The notes: a model not told the origin generated them from the letters alone. Positions 1 through 9,680 are shown, numbered from the stretch's first letter. The stretch: DNA of 23,139 bases from Haplomitrium mnioides (GCA_049999725.1 JBNGIS010012696.1:1-23139), one strand, 5' to 3'. Numbers and translations are program-made.

Positions 1-297
1 TTTGTTTGTTTTTTTGTTTACCATTGCAAACTCATTCCCTTGACTTCTAGTCTCATTAGGCTTTTTCCTTGTGTTTTGTAATATTTTTCCAACAAAAAAG
101 TTGGAAAGAGCACCATGTGTACGTGCGCCTCAAGTTTGTACAATCAAACATATTTCAAAATAGTTTCTTTGAATGTGTATTTAAACTTTTGCGCTTAGAA
201 TTGTAATCAATGATAAATGTAAATTTTTGATGAAAATTTACTGTAATTTTTATGATTTTAAACAAATTCAAGTTTTCAAATGTTTTCGTAAAAACTA
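1..297. repeat. Left arm of a ~297-bp long inverted repeat
   Basis: The reverse complement of this segment matches 22023-22319 over its whole length with no indels. I count 16 mismatches by eye (about 95% identity). The arm begins at the window edge, so it may extend further left. It stops exactly at the assembly gap, so its inner end is also undefined. It has no coding content. It could be a terminal inverted repeat of a large element, or one of two opposed copies of a dispersed repeat. Confidence 0.93.
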
Positions 298-397
298 NNN
301 NNNNNNNNNNNNNNNNNNNNNNNNNNNNNNNNNNNNNNNNNNNNNNNNNNNNNNNNNNNNNNNNNNNNNNNNNNNNNNNNNNNNNNNNNNNNNNNNN
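298..397. other. Assembly gap (100 N)
   Basis: A run of exactly 100 N, the conventional placeholder for a join of unknown size. Reading frames that cross it are meaningless. The inverted-repeat arm ends directly on its left side. Confidence 0.99.
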
Positions 398-450
398 TGC
401 ATGCATAGGATTCCGAGTTTCATATCAAAGTTTGTGCATGTATAGAGTTC
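398..450. repeat. Two palindromic-box repeat units
   Basis: Right after the gap come TGCATGCATAGGATTCCGAG and, 37 bases later, TGCATGTATAGAGTTC. These match the CTATGCGCGCATAG box family found at 6577-7500, 13936-14100 and 22717-22976. The words following the boxes (GGATTCCGA, AGAGTTCAGTAGT) also recur in those arrays. Confidence 0.7.
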
Positions 451-759
451 AGTAGTTACGGCTGCAAGGGCTTCAACAATCCAAAAGAGTAATGCCAAAA
501 GGTTTAGTAGTCCAAACACTCAAATGCTACTAGGCCTTAGGTAGGCAAAAACAAATATAGATATGACAAGAATCAATTGACCATAATTTATCTTGAAGAG
601 TTCAAGCGCCCATTGAGTTCAATGTCAACAAAAAAATACTAGAATAAAAATACTCATATGCTTTATAAAATGTACAAAATATAAATTATAATACAAATTG
701 AAAGCATACTATAAAAAGAAATTAGAATTTTTTTTTCAAAAATAGAACTATAAATGGAT
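451..759. other. AT-rich spacer with no recognised feature
   Basis: I see no gene, RNA gene or clear repeat here, only AT-rich sequence with short A and T runs. It separates the box repeats from the 3' end of the minus-strand transposase relic. Confidence 0.5.
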
Positions 760-1800
760 TTAATCACTAGTATCTATTTCTTTAAAGCTAGCTTCAAAAG
801 ATTCATCGAGATTCTTGCGGCATTCTCACTATTGACATTGTTTGATTCTCTTTTAAACACTTGAGTATAGATTGCTTTTTGTCTCTCATACTCAAACAAA
901 TTTGATTTGATGGTTTCTAAAGGAGTTTTACTCAATTGGTTTTTTTGTGTGAGAAGAAAATCAAAAGAGAGAATTGTGATCTACGCTTCATCTACTACGT
1001 TTGTATTTGCGTTTTCTTTTTGTAGGCATTATTTTCTCAAAAATATTGGCCAAAAAATACATCCTTAGCCTTGGAAGCAAACCATTGAACATGTATTTGT
1101 TCTGTATTTCGAGGTTCATCTTTATCAAATGAAAAAACTTTGAAGATATTTGAAATCCAAAATGGTTTGCTCTTTGGGTCAATGCAACAACCTAAATAAA
1201 CATTTTGGTTTTCATATCATATACGTTGCCAAATTTTTGAGTGTATCTTATTTGATGTGAAACGATTCCTTCTCTTAGTCTAGAAGCTCCATCATATATT
1301 GCTTGACGTGGATAAAATATACATTTGATTGGAGCCTCTTTCTTTTGTTGTTGAAAGTCAACTTAAGAGGGTGCACCATCATTTTGAGAATTATTGCAAG
1401 AGTTTATCAATAGTAAGGCTAGAAACTTGAAATTGGTTTTGAGCCCTCTTTGTTTTAAAGATCATTGATGCATTTCAAAATCTCATGTTGGGTAAGAAAA
1501 ACTCATTCCATCATTTAATGATATAATCTGTGAAGAACTTGTAGCAACTCTCACTTATGTTTTTTTATATGCAAAGACCACTTTGTCAGTATCAACTTCT
1601 CTTGTTTCTCTTTTAGATTTCTTGATTTTAGAATAAGCCCTTGAAGGGATCAACATCGTACCAAGAATTTCTCTATCCATTTCCAAAGACTTGGTACGAT
1701 GTCAAGAGTAATAAGACTCAATAGAGTAAAAACATTGACATGTTTCAAATATTTCAAGAATTTGCTAAACATTTGATCAAAATGATCATGGGTATAGCTA
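760..1800 (-). pseudogene. Transposase-like relic, C-terminal block
   Basis: Minus-strand translation gives long coding-like stretches broken by stops and frame changes, so this is a dead copy. The block starts near 1799 with SYTHDHFDQMFSKF. This fits the GHTHDxIDQMFSRF motif that I know from an unnamed transposase-like family of plants, algae and animals (I believe the group now labelled DUF7869; recalled, not searched). Next come IVPSLWKWI and EVDTDKVVFAYKK, and then, near 1000-1180, a stretch with FWISNIFKVF and IHVQWF. That stretch resembles the core of a BAH-type fold and is followed by a basic run, KRKRKYKRSR. The frame ends at a stop at 760-762. The block continues the relics at 7613-8939 and 2430-2850, which carry the upstream motifs in the right order. 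The family assignment rests on motifs only. Confidence 0.68.
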
Positions 1801-2429
1801 AACATAGTGTAACACTACAGACCCATATTACACGTACAAGTTAACACAATTACAACACATATAAGTTAACATAAGCAAAGCATACAAGAACTTCAAAAAC
1901 CCACAAGGTTCTTGAGATGCTTAACAAGGAACTTTCCCTTCTTTAAATACTAGATAGAAAGCCCTTTCCTTACATAGGTGGAGGAACCCCATTGCTTCCT
2001 TTTCCATCCTCTTCTAATTGGACTATTCTTTCCTCTCTCACACTGATTGGACCACCCTTTACTTTTATTCTTCTTCTACCACGCATTCTTATCTTTAGAA
2101 CCTTCCATCTCCCTTTAGTTCTCTTTCTGCCAAGTATCCTTATCTTTAGAACCTTTCATTTGTTTAGTTCTCCTTTTGCCACATGTTTTTATTTTAGAGC
2201 CTTCTATTTGCTTTAATCATTTGCTTGCTACGTGTTTTTATCCTCTTCTAAAGTAGTCTCTCTAGACTTCCTCTTTCACTTTAATTCATTGGCTTTCTCT
2301 CCTCTTGTTATATGTCATCTTCTCTATCATAGTAGCCGTTTTTTTGATATTGCAACCTAGTAGTAGCATTCTGGACATAGCTGACACTATATCTTACTTC
2401 ATTTTTAGCTATTGCTTAATCAATTTAGC
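1801..2429. other. Interval between transposase blocks, possibly an old intron
   Basis: On the minus strand the conserved protein breaks after KIKVRFHM near 2440 and resumes with SYTHDHF near 1799. The missing conserved link would be only one or two residues. A GT lies at the upstream edge (CATAT/GTGTAA) and an AG just before the resumption (ATGTTTAG/C), so this may have been an intron. Part of it (about 2290-2380, minus strand) still reads openly, which argues for caution. It also holds the ~50-bp tandem repeat at 2082-2260. An inserted repeat is the alternative. Confidence 0.4.
2082..2260. repeat. ~50-bp degenerate tandem repeat, about 3.5 units
   Basis: The words CTTATCTTTAGAACCTT, CTTATCTTTAGAACCTTTC and TTTATTTTAGAGCCTTC recur near 2082, 2132 and 2182. 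A partial unit follows near 2231. Each unit is pyrimidine-rich and includes a TTTAGTTCTC-like stretch. Unit length is 49-50 bases. Confidence 0.72.
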
Positions 2430-2850
2430 AACCATTACACATATGAAATCTCACTTTGATTTTTTGAAAGACATTCTTGGCAATCAAGAGACTAAGATAT
2501 CCAAAAAAAGTGGAATTCTTATTTTCTTGTGTCGTATTGTTGAGGTGAAGATGAAATATCAAAGATAGCAACTCTTTAAAGTCATATAATATTTTGTTCA
2601 TCACTATAACGGTCAAGTTGGAGTCACTCGTCAAGTTTTCATAGGTTAAGTAGATCTAAAGAAAGAGTATGGTTGAAAATTAAAATGCCAACAACATGCA
2701 CACCCACTAAAATATCGTTATCAATATTCTTTGATAGTTATAGCCATTGTAGAACTGCTGTATTCTTTTGATCCATACCCTTGATCATGATGCCCAAGTA
2801 CTTTTGACGATCGGCACAATACTTTCTTCAATGGTTTGCAAGTTTTGTTC
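2430..2850 (-). pseudogene. Transposase-like relic, central (catalytic-type) block
   Basis: The minus-strand reading has DRQKYLGIMIKGMDQKN (GMDQ at 2768-2779), ILVGVHVVGILIFNHTL, then DSNLTVIVMNKIL, LHLNNTTQENKN (2515-2544) and FFGYLSLLIAKNVFQKIKV. In the family as I know it, the corresponding motifs are YLxxxIDGMDQ and LDNTxxENKN, followed by a GYLxxLVxxGxFxKI stretch. Here the acidic residue before GMDQ is lysine, and the D of LDNT is asparagine. If those are catalytic positions, both are lost. Several stops and at least two frame changes show that the copy is dead. The next motif of the family, GHTHD.IDQMF, occurs in the block ending at 760. The order and spacing make this the middle of the same gene. 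Confidence 0.75.
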
Positions 2851-2984
2851 TTTCTTTCATTTACTAATCATGATGAAGAAACAATTGGTGATAATAATTG
2901 ACTACACCACAAAATAAACAAATATATATCAGTAATATTAAGAAAGACATATTTTTATTGAAAAAATAAAAAGAAGTTAGGAGA

Positions 2985-3081
2985 GGTCTCATGCACATAT
3001 GGAGTTACAAAGAAATAGCAACAAAAAAATTCCAAATGCGGTTAGACTCTTTGAGCGTTGAGGGCTACCACCAAGAACAAC
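2985..3081. repeat. Palindromic-box array, left remnant
   Basis: CATGCACATATGGAGTTACAAAG and, later, GCGGTTAGACTC, GAGCGTTGAGGGCTACC and AAGAACAAC align with the long unit of the array at 6577-7500. The array is interrupted exactly after AACAAC at 3081 by element A and resumes at 6577. These bases are therefore the left part of one original array split by an insertion. Confidence 0.7.
3077..3081. repeat. Target-site duplication ACAAC, left of element A
   Basis: ACAAC here is repeated at 6577-6581, immediately outside TGTC...GACA ends. Five bases is the usual duplication length for LTR retrotransposon integrases. Confidence 0.75.
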
Positions 3082-3807
3082 TGTCAGCTCCCTAGTCGGA
3101 GCCTTAACTCTTTTCCGACAGAGTTAACCCCATTTAAGGGTTGACTTAGAGTTTCGGGACGTTTTATAGGAGGGGCTTTACACCGAATGGACCCCAACTT
3201 CTATTTACCAACGCAGGAGTGCTGCACAACCTCGACAACACCCAAGCACACACTCCACTGCCCACAGAGATGGGTCACACTCCTTCTTCAGGCCTTAACC
3301 TCGGAAGGTGCCACTTGGAAGACAGGGGCCGTTAGAACAGAGCAGCTGATTTTAGTCTGCAAGGGCCTCTTGGTGAGTCCTTCAACAGCCACCTTGCTCA
3401 TTCACATGCATTTCTCAAGGACACATACAGGTGGATAGATACGTTGCTGAATGAATTCCAAACTATACTTCAGAGCCCAGATCTGGACCCAATCACCTTA
3501 TACACAGAAGGGAAATAGATCCCAACATCCAATTATTACAATACAATGCGGTTAGTCCTGACTTCCCCTGTCCAGGGTGTCCTAAGGACCTGATAAATGG
3601 AATGCAAACCCTCTAAAACTAAGAACCTCACCAATTTACAAACAGAATGCGAATCTAACAACACACATAAGCATAGACATGCCTACACCTACGCCTTGTC
3701 CTGCCAACATTGCATGCCTTGTTCACCTCTGAAGAACCAATCTCTCCTCCAACTTTCCTTCTACAACTCCAACCTTCCTCTTACTCCTCACCCATGCACT
3801 CTTAACC

Positions 3808-3970
3808 AGATAGTTTTTCAACTTCCCTTGCGAGAAGCTCTGAATTTACTTCCTTAGGCTTGGAAGAGGTTTTCTTTAACTTCCACCTCTGGAAGACAGT
3901 CCTCCCAGCTACTGGATCACCCACTCCACCCGAGAATTGGCTGGATCTTCCACGCAGTGCGCAGGCACTA
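3808..3970 (+). repeat. Block shared with element B
   Basis: AGATAGTTTTTCAACTTCCC, CGAGAAGCT, ACTTCC and CCACCTCTGGAAGACAG recur in order at 9681-9845 in element B. The block lies about 726 bases from the start of A and 741 from the start of B. It is therefore a collinear homologous segment and not a random repeat. Confidence 0.85.
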
Positions 3971-4692
3971 ACGTGGCCACTCCTCTCCCTTCTCCACAAG
4001 ATTGTAATACCAGCAACCCTCTCTAAATGCTGATAGGACTGATCTCTTGCACAAATCAAAGTTGAGACGACACCAGGACCCCCCTTGGCTGCCCCTCACG
4101 AAATACAAACCGAAAGAATCCTCTTCTCCTCTGAGTGTTGGTCCACCTCCAAATGTTGGTCCGCTTTCAAATGTGAGTACACCTGAGTAGTTTGAGCCTC
4201 TAGAGCCTTGTGCTTGGCGATTCCCAGCACCTCCTCAGCCCACCTCCATCTTGTGATGGCCTTCCTTCACGAGTCCACCACTTCACCAAAGGTCTCACCA
4301 GAACTCTCTCCTTCGTATCCCGCTGCTTTCTCTGCACCAAAAACCAGTGCCCATAGCTTCCGCATGAGGTAGTCTATCCCTGCTCGTTTTCCTCCTCCCA
4401 GCCTTGACGATTCATCACCGCCCTTCCTTGAAGGTCCCTGTTTCACTTATCAGACGGCCGAGAGGTGCATTCCGCCTTTTTTCACAGCCTGCATGTGAGT
4501 CTCCTTCTAAATTCATAGCATGACATTGGCGCCGATAGCTGCGCTTTGTCGTTTTCTTTCCAACAAGACTGATTTCACGCAAAACCAACACATGTAGCTC
4601 TCGCAATCTGCATTTGAATGGACATACCTTTTTCCTTTGTTTTTTCCTCGTTTTAGCTTGACCACCTATGAGATCCTTCGGATACCAGGCAT

Positions 4693-4990
4693 CAGACACG
4701 TGGCGCTATGGGGCAGCCCATTGGATTCCTCAAACTCGCCCTCACGTAAGATTCATCGGACTGGGACCCGTGAGATTCCTCAGACTCAGACAGCGGACAT
4801 CGGATGATGTGGCACTTCGGGGTAGCCCGTTGGATTCTTCGGACTGCAGGTCAACTTTGGATTGTTGGTCAAAGGTGGCGATCCAACTTCCCTGTGGAAA
4901 ATGGTGTCAGACGGCGCCCCTCAGACACGTGGCACTTCGTGGGAGCTCGTTGGATCCTACGGACGCCGGATCTTCATTATATCACTGTTT
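4693..4990 (+). repeat. ~110-120-bp GC-rich tandem module, three units
   Basis: Units begin near 4693 (CAGACACGTGGCGCTATGGG), 4801 (CGGATGATGTGGCACTTCGG) and 4922 (CAGACACGTGGCACTTCG). Each continues with a G-rich stretch, CCCGTTGGATTC or similar, and CGGAC. Spacings are 108 and 121. The open frames over this stretch follow the repeat and show no protein family. Confidence 0.7.
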
Positions 4991-5033
4991 CAGCCCTATC
5001 ATTTCTCCTCTGCTCGGATCCAAGTTAACTGGG

Positions 5034-5965
5034 CTCTCCACATAGGAAGCCAGGACGGAACCTAATTAACCAGTTCCCCCCACATCGGAAGGCTACTTGG
5101 AACCAGTTTAAGTGGCTTGTCCACTTAGGATGGTGTCTTTCTGTGCCGTTCTTCGAATCGAACCCCATGGACATCGGACCGTTGATAAGTCGCTCTTTCG
5201 GCACCCCGTCGTCCTCCTGTGGCCAGACTGTCAATATATCACCTTTTCGGTACCTTTTTTTCTCCTCTAGTCAGGCCCGTGATAGATCACCTTTACGGCG
5301 CTCTTTCATTGATCACCTATTGGTCGTCCCAACGAAACCTTGTTAGACGAACTCTTCACGTAGGGAGGCTGATCGGAACCCCCTTAACTAGGGCTCCCCA
5401 CATAGGAAGGCTGAGCCCCGTTAAGGTTTGCACTAAGTCACATTTTCATCGTCCTCAAAAGTCCTTTGAGTGGATCCGCAATAAATTGCCATTTTGGTAG
5501 CCCTCGATACTCCTCCAGTCAGACCCGCGATATGTCGCCCTTTCAGCTCTTTTTTCTTGCCCCTTGCCGGATCGTTGATAGGTTGCCCTTTCGGCGCTCT
5601 TTCTTCCTATACCGGAGCTGCATTATATCCTCGTTGCGGCATCCTCCCTTGATATAGGAACTGAAAGTCTCCTTCTCTTCACTAAGGCATTGAAAAAGTT
5701 TCATGTAAGAACATCGAAGAAGTCTTCTTTACCTGACTTGTGGAAAAGTTCGTTGTAAGAACACCATGGATCCATGTCAAATTTTTAGATGACTTCCGAT
5801 TTGAACTTTCAACATCTCCTTCCTCTCGTCCGAATCTTCGACATGTCACCATTTTGTCCGCTTAATTATCCCGCTTCGTAATCCCTCGTAACCAGTCCCT
5901 CCACATCGGAAGACGCATCGAAACCCGTTTAATCGGGTTCTCCACTTAGGAAGGCGCAATCCCGT
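5034..5965 (+). repeat. Recurrent CCACATAGGAAGGC motif pairs
   Basis: Variants of CTCCACATAGGAAGGC occur near 5037, 5081, 5121, 5356, 5397, 5900 and 5951. They often come as pairs about 40-50 bases apart, separated by a TTAA-containing spacer. A matching pair lies in element B near 12018 and 12058. Their function is unknown; they may be remnants of an ancestral LTR submodule. Confidence 0.7.
5170..5650 (+). repeat. ~48-bp GATAAGTCGCCCTTTCGGC array (copy in A)
   Basis: Near-copies of GATAAGTCGCCCTTTCGGC occur at about 5184, 5232, 5281, 5529 and 5575, usually about 48-50 bases apart and followed by GCTCTTTC and CTCCTC. The same module is expanded in element B at 11500-11960. Confidence 0.72.
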
Positions 5966-6576
5966 CGATCTCTTCGGACCCCCAGGAGCTGCCACGTTTT
6001 CGCATCGCTCCACAGACTCCTCGGGCTGCGACCGTCGGTTAACTTCCCGAAGGTCGTTCTTCCTTAATTCTGCCTCATTCTCTTTGATTCAAATTGTCGT
6101 GCGATTGCCTCAAGCTCTTCTCTCTATCAAGGTATTGCACGCCCCAAATGGTTGCGAATTGAGGATGCAGTGGTCCAAACTGTTGGCTCCTCCGTTCTGC
6201 CTCCCGACTTTCACCCCCTCGCCTTCATCTCCCGTACTTCTCCCGTGGATTCTTCCTCGATTGTGGCTGGCTTCTTCCTTCTGATCTCTCTCTCACATCT
6301 GCTTGATCCCTTTGCTAGCCTTCTTACCTGACTCCTTTGGATTCCACAGGACTCCCCCTTGGCTTGCAAGATTCATGACCTCTGCATGGAAAGGTAGAAA
6401 AGAAAGGAAGAGAAGGGAAAGAGGAAAGAGTAGAAAGGTGCAGGATTGGCATAACAACCATAAGACAATAAAACACAAAGGAAAACACAAGATTGACACA
6501 AACAGAAGGGATCAACTAGACTAGAGGCTCAGCAATCCCACAAAAAATGAAAAAATTCAGACACGCACGGCCGACA

Positions 6577-6581
6577 ACAAC
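6577..6581. repeat. Target-site duplication ACAAC, right of element A
   Basis: It matches ACAAC at 3077-3081. Removing 3082-6576 and one copy restores AAGAACAACAAATCTT, which is a normal array unit junction. Confidence 0.75.
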
Positions 6582-7500
6582 AAATCTTAAGCATGTTTAG
6601 GCTGCAGGCTCGGTTGGAGACTCAAAGAACAATAACAAATCTTTTGTGCTTTAAGAGTCTACATGCGCAAGAATTACAAACAACAATAATAAATCTTATG
6701 CACCCATAGAGTCTATGCATGTAGAGAGCTACAAACAACAATAACAAATCTTTTGCACATTTAAGTCTTGAGAGGATTTCAAAGAAAACATAACAAATCC
6801 TATGTGCACATAAGGCTACCAATATTAATAACAAATCCTATGTGTAGATAGAGTCTTTGTGTGTATATGGTTAAAAACAATAATAACAAAGCATGCCTAG
6901 ACTCCATCTACGCAAGGGGTTTTAAAGAATAATGATAAATATTATACACGCTTAGAGTCTAAGAGCACATAGAGCCACAAAGAAAAATAACAAATCCTAC
7001 ATGTGTATAGGATTACAAACAATTAGAATGAGTCCCCTACGCTTAGACAGTCTATGGGTGCATAAGGATACAAATAAAAAAAATGAGTTTTATGTGCACA
7101 TAAGACTACAAACAACTATAACAAATCTCTTGCGTGCATAGGAGACAAATAAAAATAATGAATCTTATGCACGTATAGAATTACAACAATCATAACAAAT
7201 TTTGTATGTGTATAGAGTCTATGCGTGCATATGGTTGCAATAACAAATAACAAATCCTATGCTTTCATAAGACTACAAACAACTATAATGAATCCCATAC
7301 GCCCATAGAGTTTATACTTGTAAATAAAAATAAGTAATCCTATCATATGATTACAAGGAACTATCATGAATTCTTTGTCTACATAGACTTTAAGCCCATT
7401 TAGAGTTACAAAAAAACCAAAAAAAAATCATGTATGTACTTAAACTCTATGCACGTAGAGAGCCACAAACAACAATATCAAATTCTTTGAACACTTATAT
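6577..7500. repeat. Palindromic-box array with short and long units
   Basis: About 20 degenerate units follow one another. Each begins with a form of ACAATAACAAATC and continues with a box close to CTATGCGCGCATAG. Short units (about 37-39 bases) carry one box. Long units (about 53-56 bases) carry two boxes joined by GAGTC, then GGCTACAAAC. Examples of long units start near 6684, 6826, 6930 and 7189; short units start near 7077, 7115 and 7152. Most box variants differ by CG to TG or CA. ORFs in this stretch are accidental. Confidence 0.85.
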
Positions 7501-7612
7501 TCTCTTGAGTGACTAGAATCTCTTAAGCTAACTGAATTCAAAATAGCATATTTGGAAATGAATAGATTAAATAAAAAGCAATCAATAATAGCTAGTGCAT
7601 TTTTTTTTTTAC

Positions 7613-8939
7613 CTTTGTGAGACTCCAAAATAGATTTTTCCTGCATTGATTTGATTTCTTTGCACATTTTACAAACATCAAATGATTTATTGTGCTTCGT
7701 AATTTTGATGTTTGGAAAGTTTGTTCTTCAATGTATTATGAAATCAATGAAGCTAAAAATGCAATATGGATTCTTCTCTTTCAAATAAGTTGTATAATAT
7801 TTATAAACTTTCTATTTGGTTATGTTATTGAGAAAATTATATATTTCATGAGTCGACATTCTCACATAGTGTCATTGAAAAAAATTGATTGTCTACTCAC
7901 ATCACATGCAAATGCCCCTATCGCAAATAAATCTCTCTTTCTAAAAGTTCTTCTAGAATTTGTATTTCTTATGAATAACATTAACTTGATTTCTCTGCTA
8001 TATACAATGAAACTGTTATGAAAAGTAAACCAATTACCAAAGTTTGAATCTTTTCTTGGTAGTTCTCATTGTAATACAATATCTTGATTCTTGTACTTTG
8101 CTAAAAGTATGTTTCTCTGATGAAATCTATCTTGCACAACTACACAATTATTTTAGCAACATGAAATTTTCCTCAACTTCAAAATTGAGTTCCAATTGAG
8201 TTTCTTCTTTATAAAACTCTCTATATGATGGACTTTTAGCAAAGAGTTGTTGCATAAAAATTTACCCATTTGGGATTTAGCCCAGATAAAGAACTCTTAT
8301 CATTAGCTAGTTTATTTGGTCCATATGGAAATTTAGCCAATGGAGACAAAGCAATGTCTTCAAGATCTCTTAAATCATTTTAAAGTATACTTTGGTTTGG
8401 AGTATACTTCTTGAATCTTGATATAAAAGTTTCAGTTGTGAGAGAACTCAACCAAGTCAAAACAACATCCACATATTTTTTAATTTATGGCAACATTTTT
8501 TCCACAATAATTGGAGCCATTGGCGATAAATCCAGAGAAACATTTTTTGGTTGGAGTCATTTCCTGAACTTTCAAATGAAGATTTGATAAGTTGTTGTCT
8601 TTTTCTAGATGTCACTTACGGTTTCCAATCCAACTTGAGTACGAGTAATAGTTTGATTGAATAATTCCAAAGGTGACAATATATTGCAAATAAAATTGAT
8701 TTAATGTTGTTATTCCCTTGTTAAAGTCATATTAACATATACATTCTAATATTGGACTTGTCTGTCTTCATTAGTTGTTGACAAAGACACATAAACAACA
8801 TTCTCAAGATGGTGGCGTGAATACCAACAAGTAGTCTTTAGGGTGTCACTTTTTTTCTTAGATTCCACTAGAGGAGCTCTAGTTTTAGAGTAATAAAGTT
8901 TGGTTGGAGTATCAAAGCCAATGCATATATATGATGTAG
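7613..8939 (-). pseudogene. Transposase-like relic, N-terminal block with Cys motif
   Basis: On the minus strand, reading begins against element B with CIGFDTPTKLYYSKTRAPL, then WYSRHHLENVVYVSLSTTNE, LSPLELFNQTITRTQVGLE, LSSLTTETFISRFKKYTPN, LAKFPYGPNKL, SPSYREFYKEETQLELNFEV and RDLFAIGAFACDVSRQS. It ends with FPNIKITKHNKSFDVCKMCK (about 7650-7718, cysteine codons at 7671-7673 and 7662-7664). Stops and frame changes occur throughout. The FPN.KI..H..F..C..C element matches the segment that lies upstream of DGMDQ in the transposase-like family I associate with DUF7869 (recalled). The block ends at CACAAAG/GTAAAA, which could be a 5' splice site at 7611-7612. The next conserved part is at 2850. 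I do not recognise the N-terminal half; it is included because its frames read on almost continuously. Confidence 0.62.
8935..8939. repeat. Target-site duplication TGTAG, left of element B
   Basis: TGTAG is repeated at 12756-12760 directly outside the TGTC...GACA ends of element B. Confidence 0.85.
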
Positions 8940-9680
8940 TGTCACTCCCCTATTTTGGGTCTTAACCTTTTCAGACCCTGTTTCGAGGCAGGGGAGGATG
9001 TGTTTTCGGGCTTTCAGGTTCTTTTCTGAGATGGCCCCTTGCCAGTAACTCTTTCAGACCTTAAGGACTCTTCCTCTCCTTACAGGCCTGGTATGCTTCT
9101 CTCACTCTTCTTCTTCTCACACTCAAGTCAGACATTCAACCATACACAGGTCCACATCCATTTACACCCAGCTATGATTTGTGTGATTCTTCATCTTTAT
9201 TCTTAGGACCCAATGACTTAGGCCCTGCTACCTTATTTATGCTTGGGCAGAATGGTGCTAGTGACCTGCACAGCTGAACACTACAAAAGGGCTGGACTCC
9301 CCCTCTCAGGGTTGTCATAGGACTGAACAGGATTATCCTAACTATCCTAAGCTGCACTAATTCCTAACTATGCAAACAGATCAAGATTAGAGAGCATTCA
9401 CCCCCAAGATACCAGACTTGTGTCAAGGGATTGGACTCCCCCTTCAAGTGTGTTCCCAGGGTCTGCTCAACTGATCCGCTGTCCACTAATCTAACAAATC
9501 AAGAGGACACACATGCAGAAAGGCAATCTAACTACACATATATGGACAACACTTATATACAATATATGCAAGAGAAAACAGAGTCCTTGAAGGCCCTCTG
9601 GAATTCTAACTGATTATACTTCCCTTATGAATCTCGCTGCCTTACAACTGCAGCCCAGCAACCCACATACCCACCTCTCT

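Larger units (their letters stand above)
3082..6576 (+). mobile_element. Element A: 3.5-kb non-coding LTR-like insertion
   Basis: The segment starts TGTCAGCTCCC and ends GGCCGACA. Its ends therefore form the short TG...CA inverted repeat (TGTC/GACA) typical of LTRs. It is flanked by ACAAC on both sides and splits a tandem array cleanly. It is clearly richer in G+C than its surroundings. I find no reverse transcriptase, integrase or gag motif, and no second copy of its own start within it. The simplest reading is a very long solo LTR, or a non-autonomous LTR derivative. It shares blocks with element B in the same order (3808-3970 with 9681-9845; 5896-5960 with 12013-12075). It contains several internal tandem modules. 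The plus orientation is assigned from the collinearity with B. Confidence 0.75.

Noticed and set aside
227-519. Open frames crossing the N run
   Set aside because: They exist only because N codons are read through the gap; the flanking codons carry no signal.
1657-1697. Local inverted repeat GTACCAAG...CTTGGTAC
   Set aside because: Short, with a spacer of about 25 bases inside a coding relic. No U-tract or other RNA-gene feature; likely chance.
2305-2568. 87-codon plus-strand frame with a hydrophobic start
   Set aside because: It lies antisense to the transposase-like relic, whose conserved LNNTTQENKN and GYLSLL motifs are on the other strand. It is a shadow frame.
4668-5045. 125-codon plus-strand open frame in element A
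   Set aside because: It tracks the ~110-bp tandem module and overlaps equally long frames in other phases. No recognisable protein.
6577-7500. CRISPR-like array
   Set aside because: Units are degenerate and of two lengths with no unique spacers of constant size, and the context is plant DNA.
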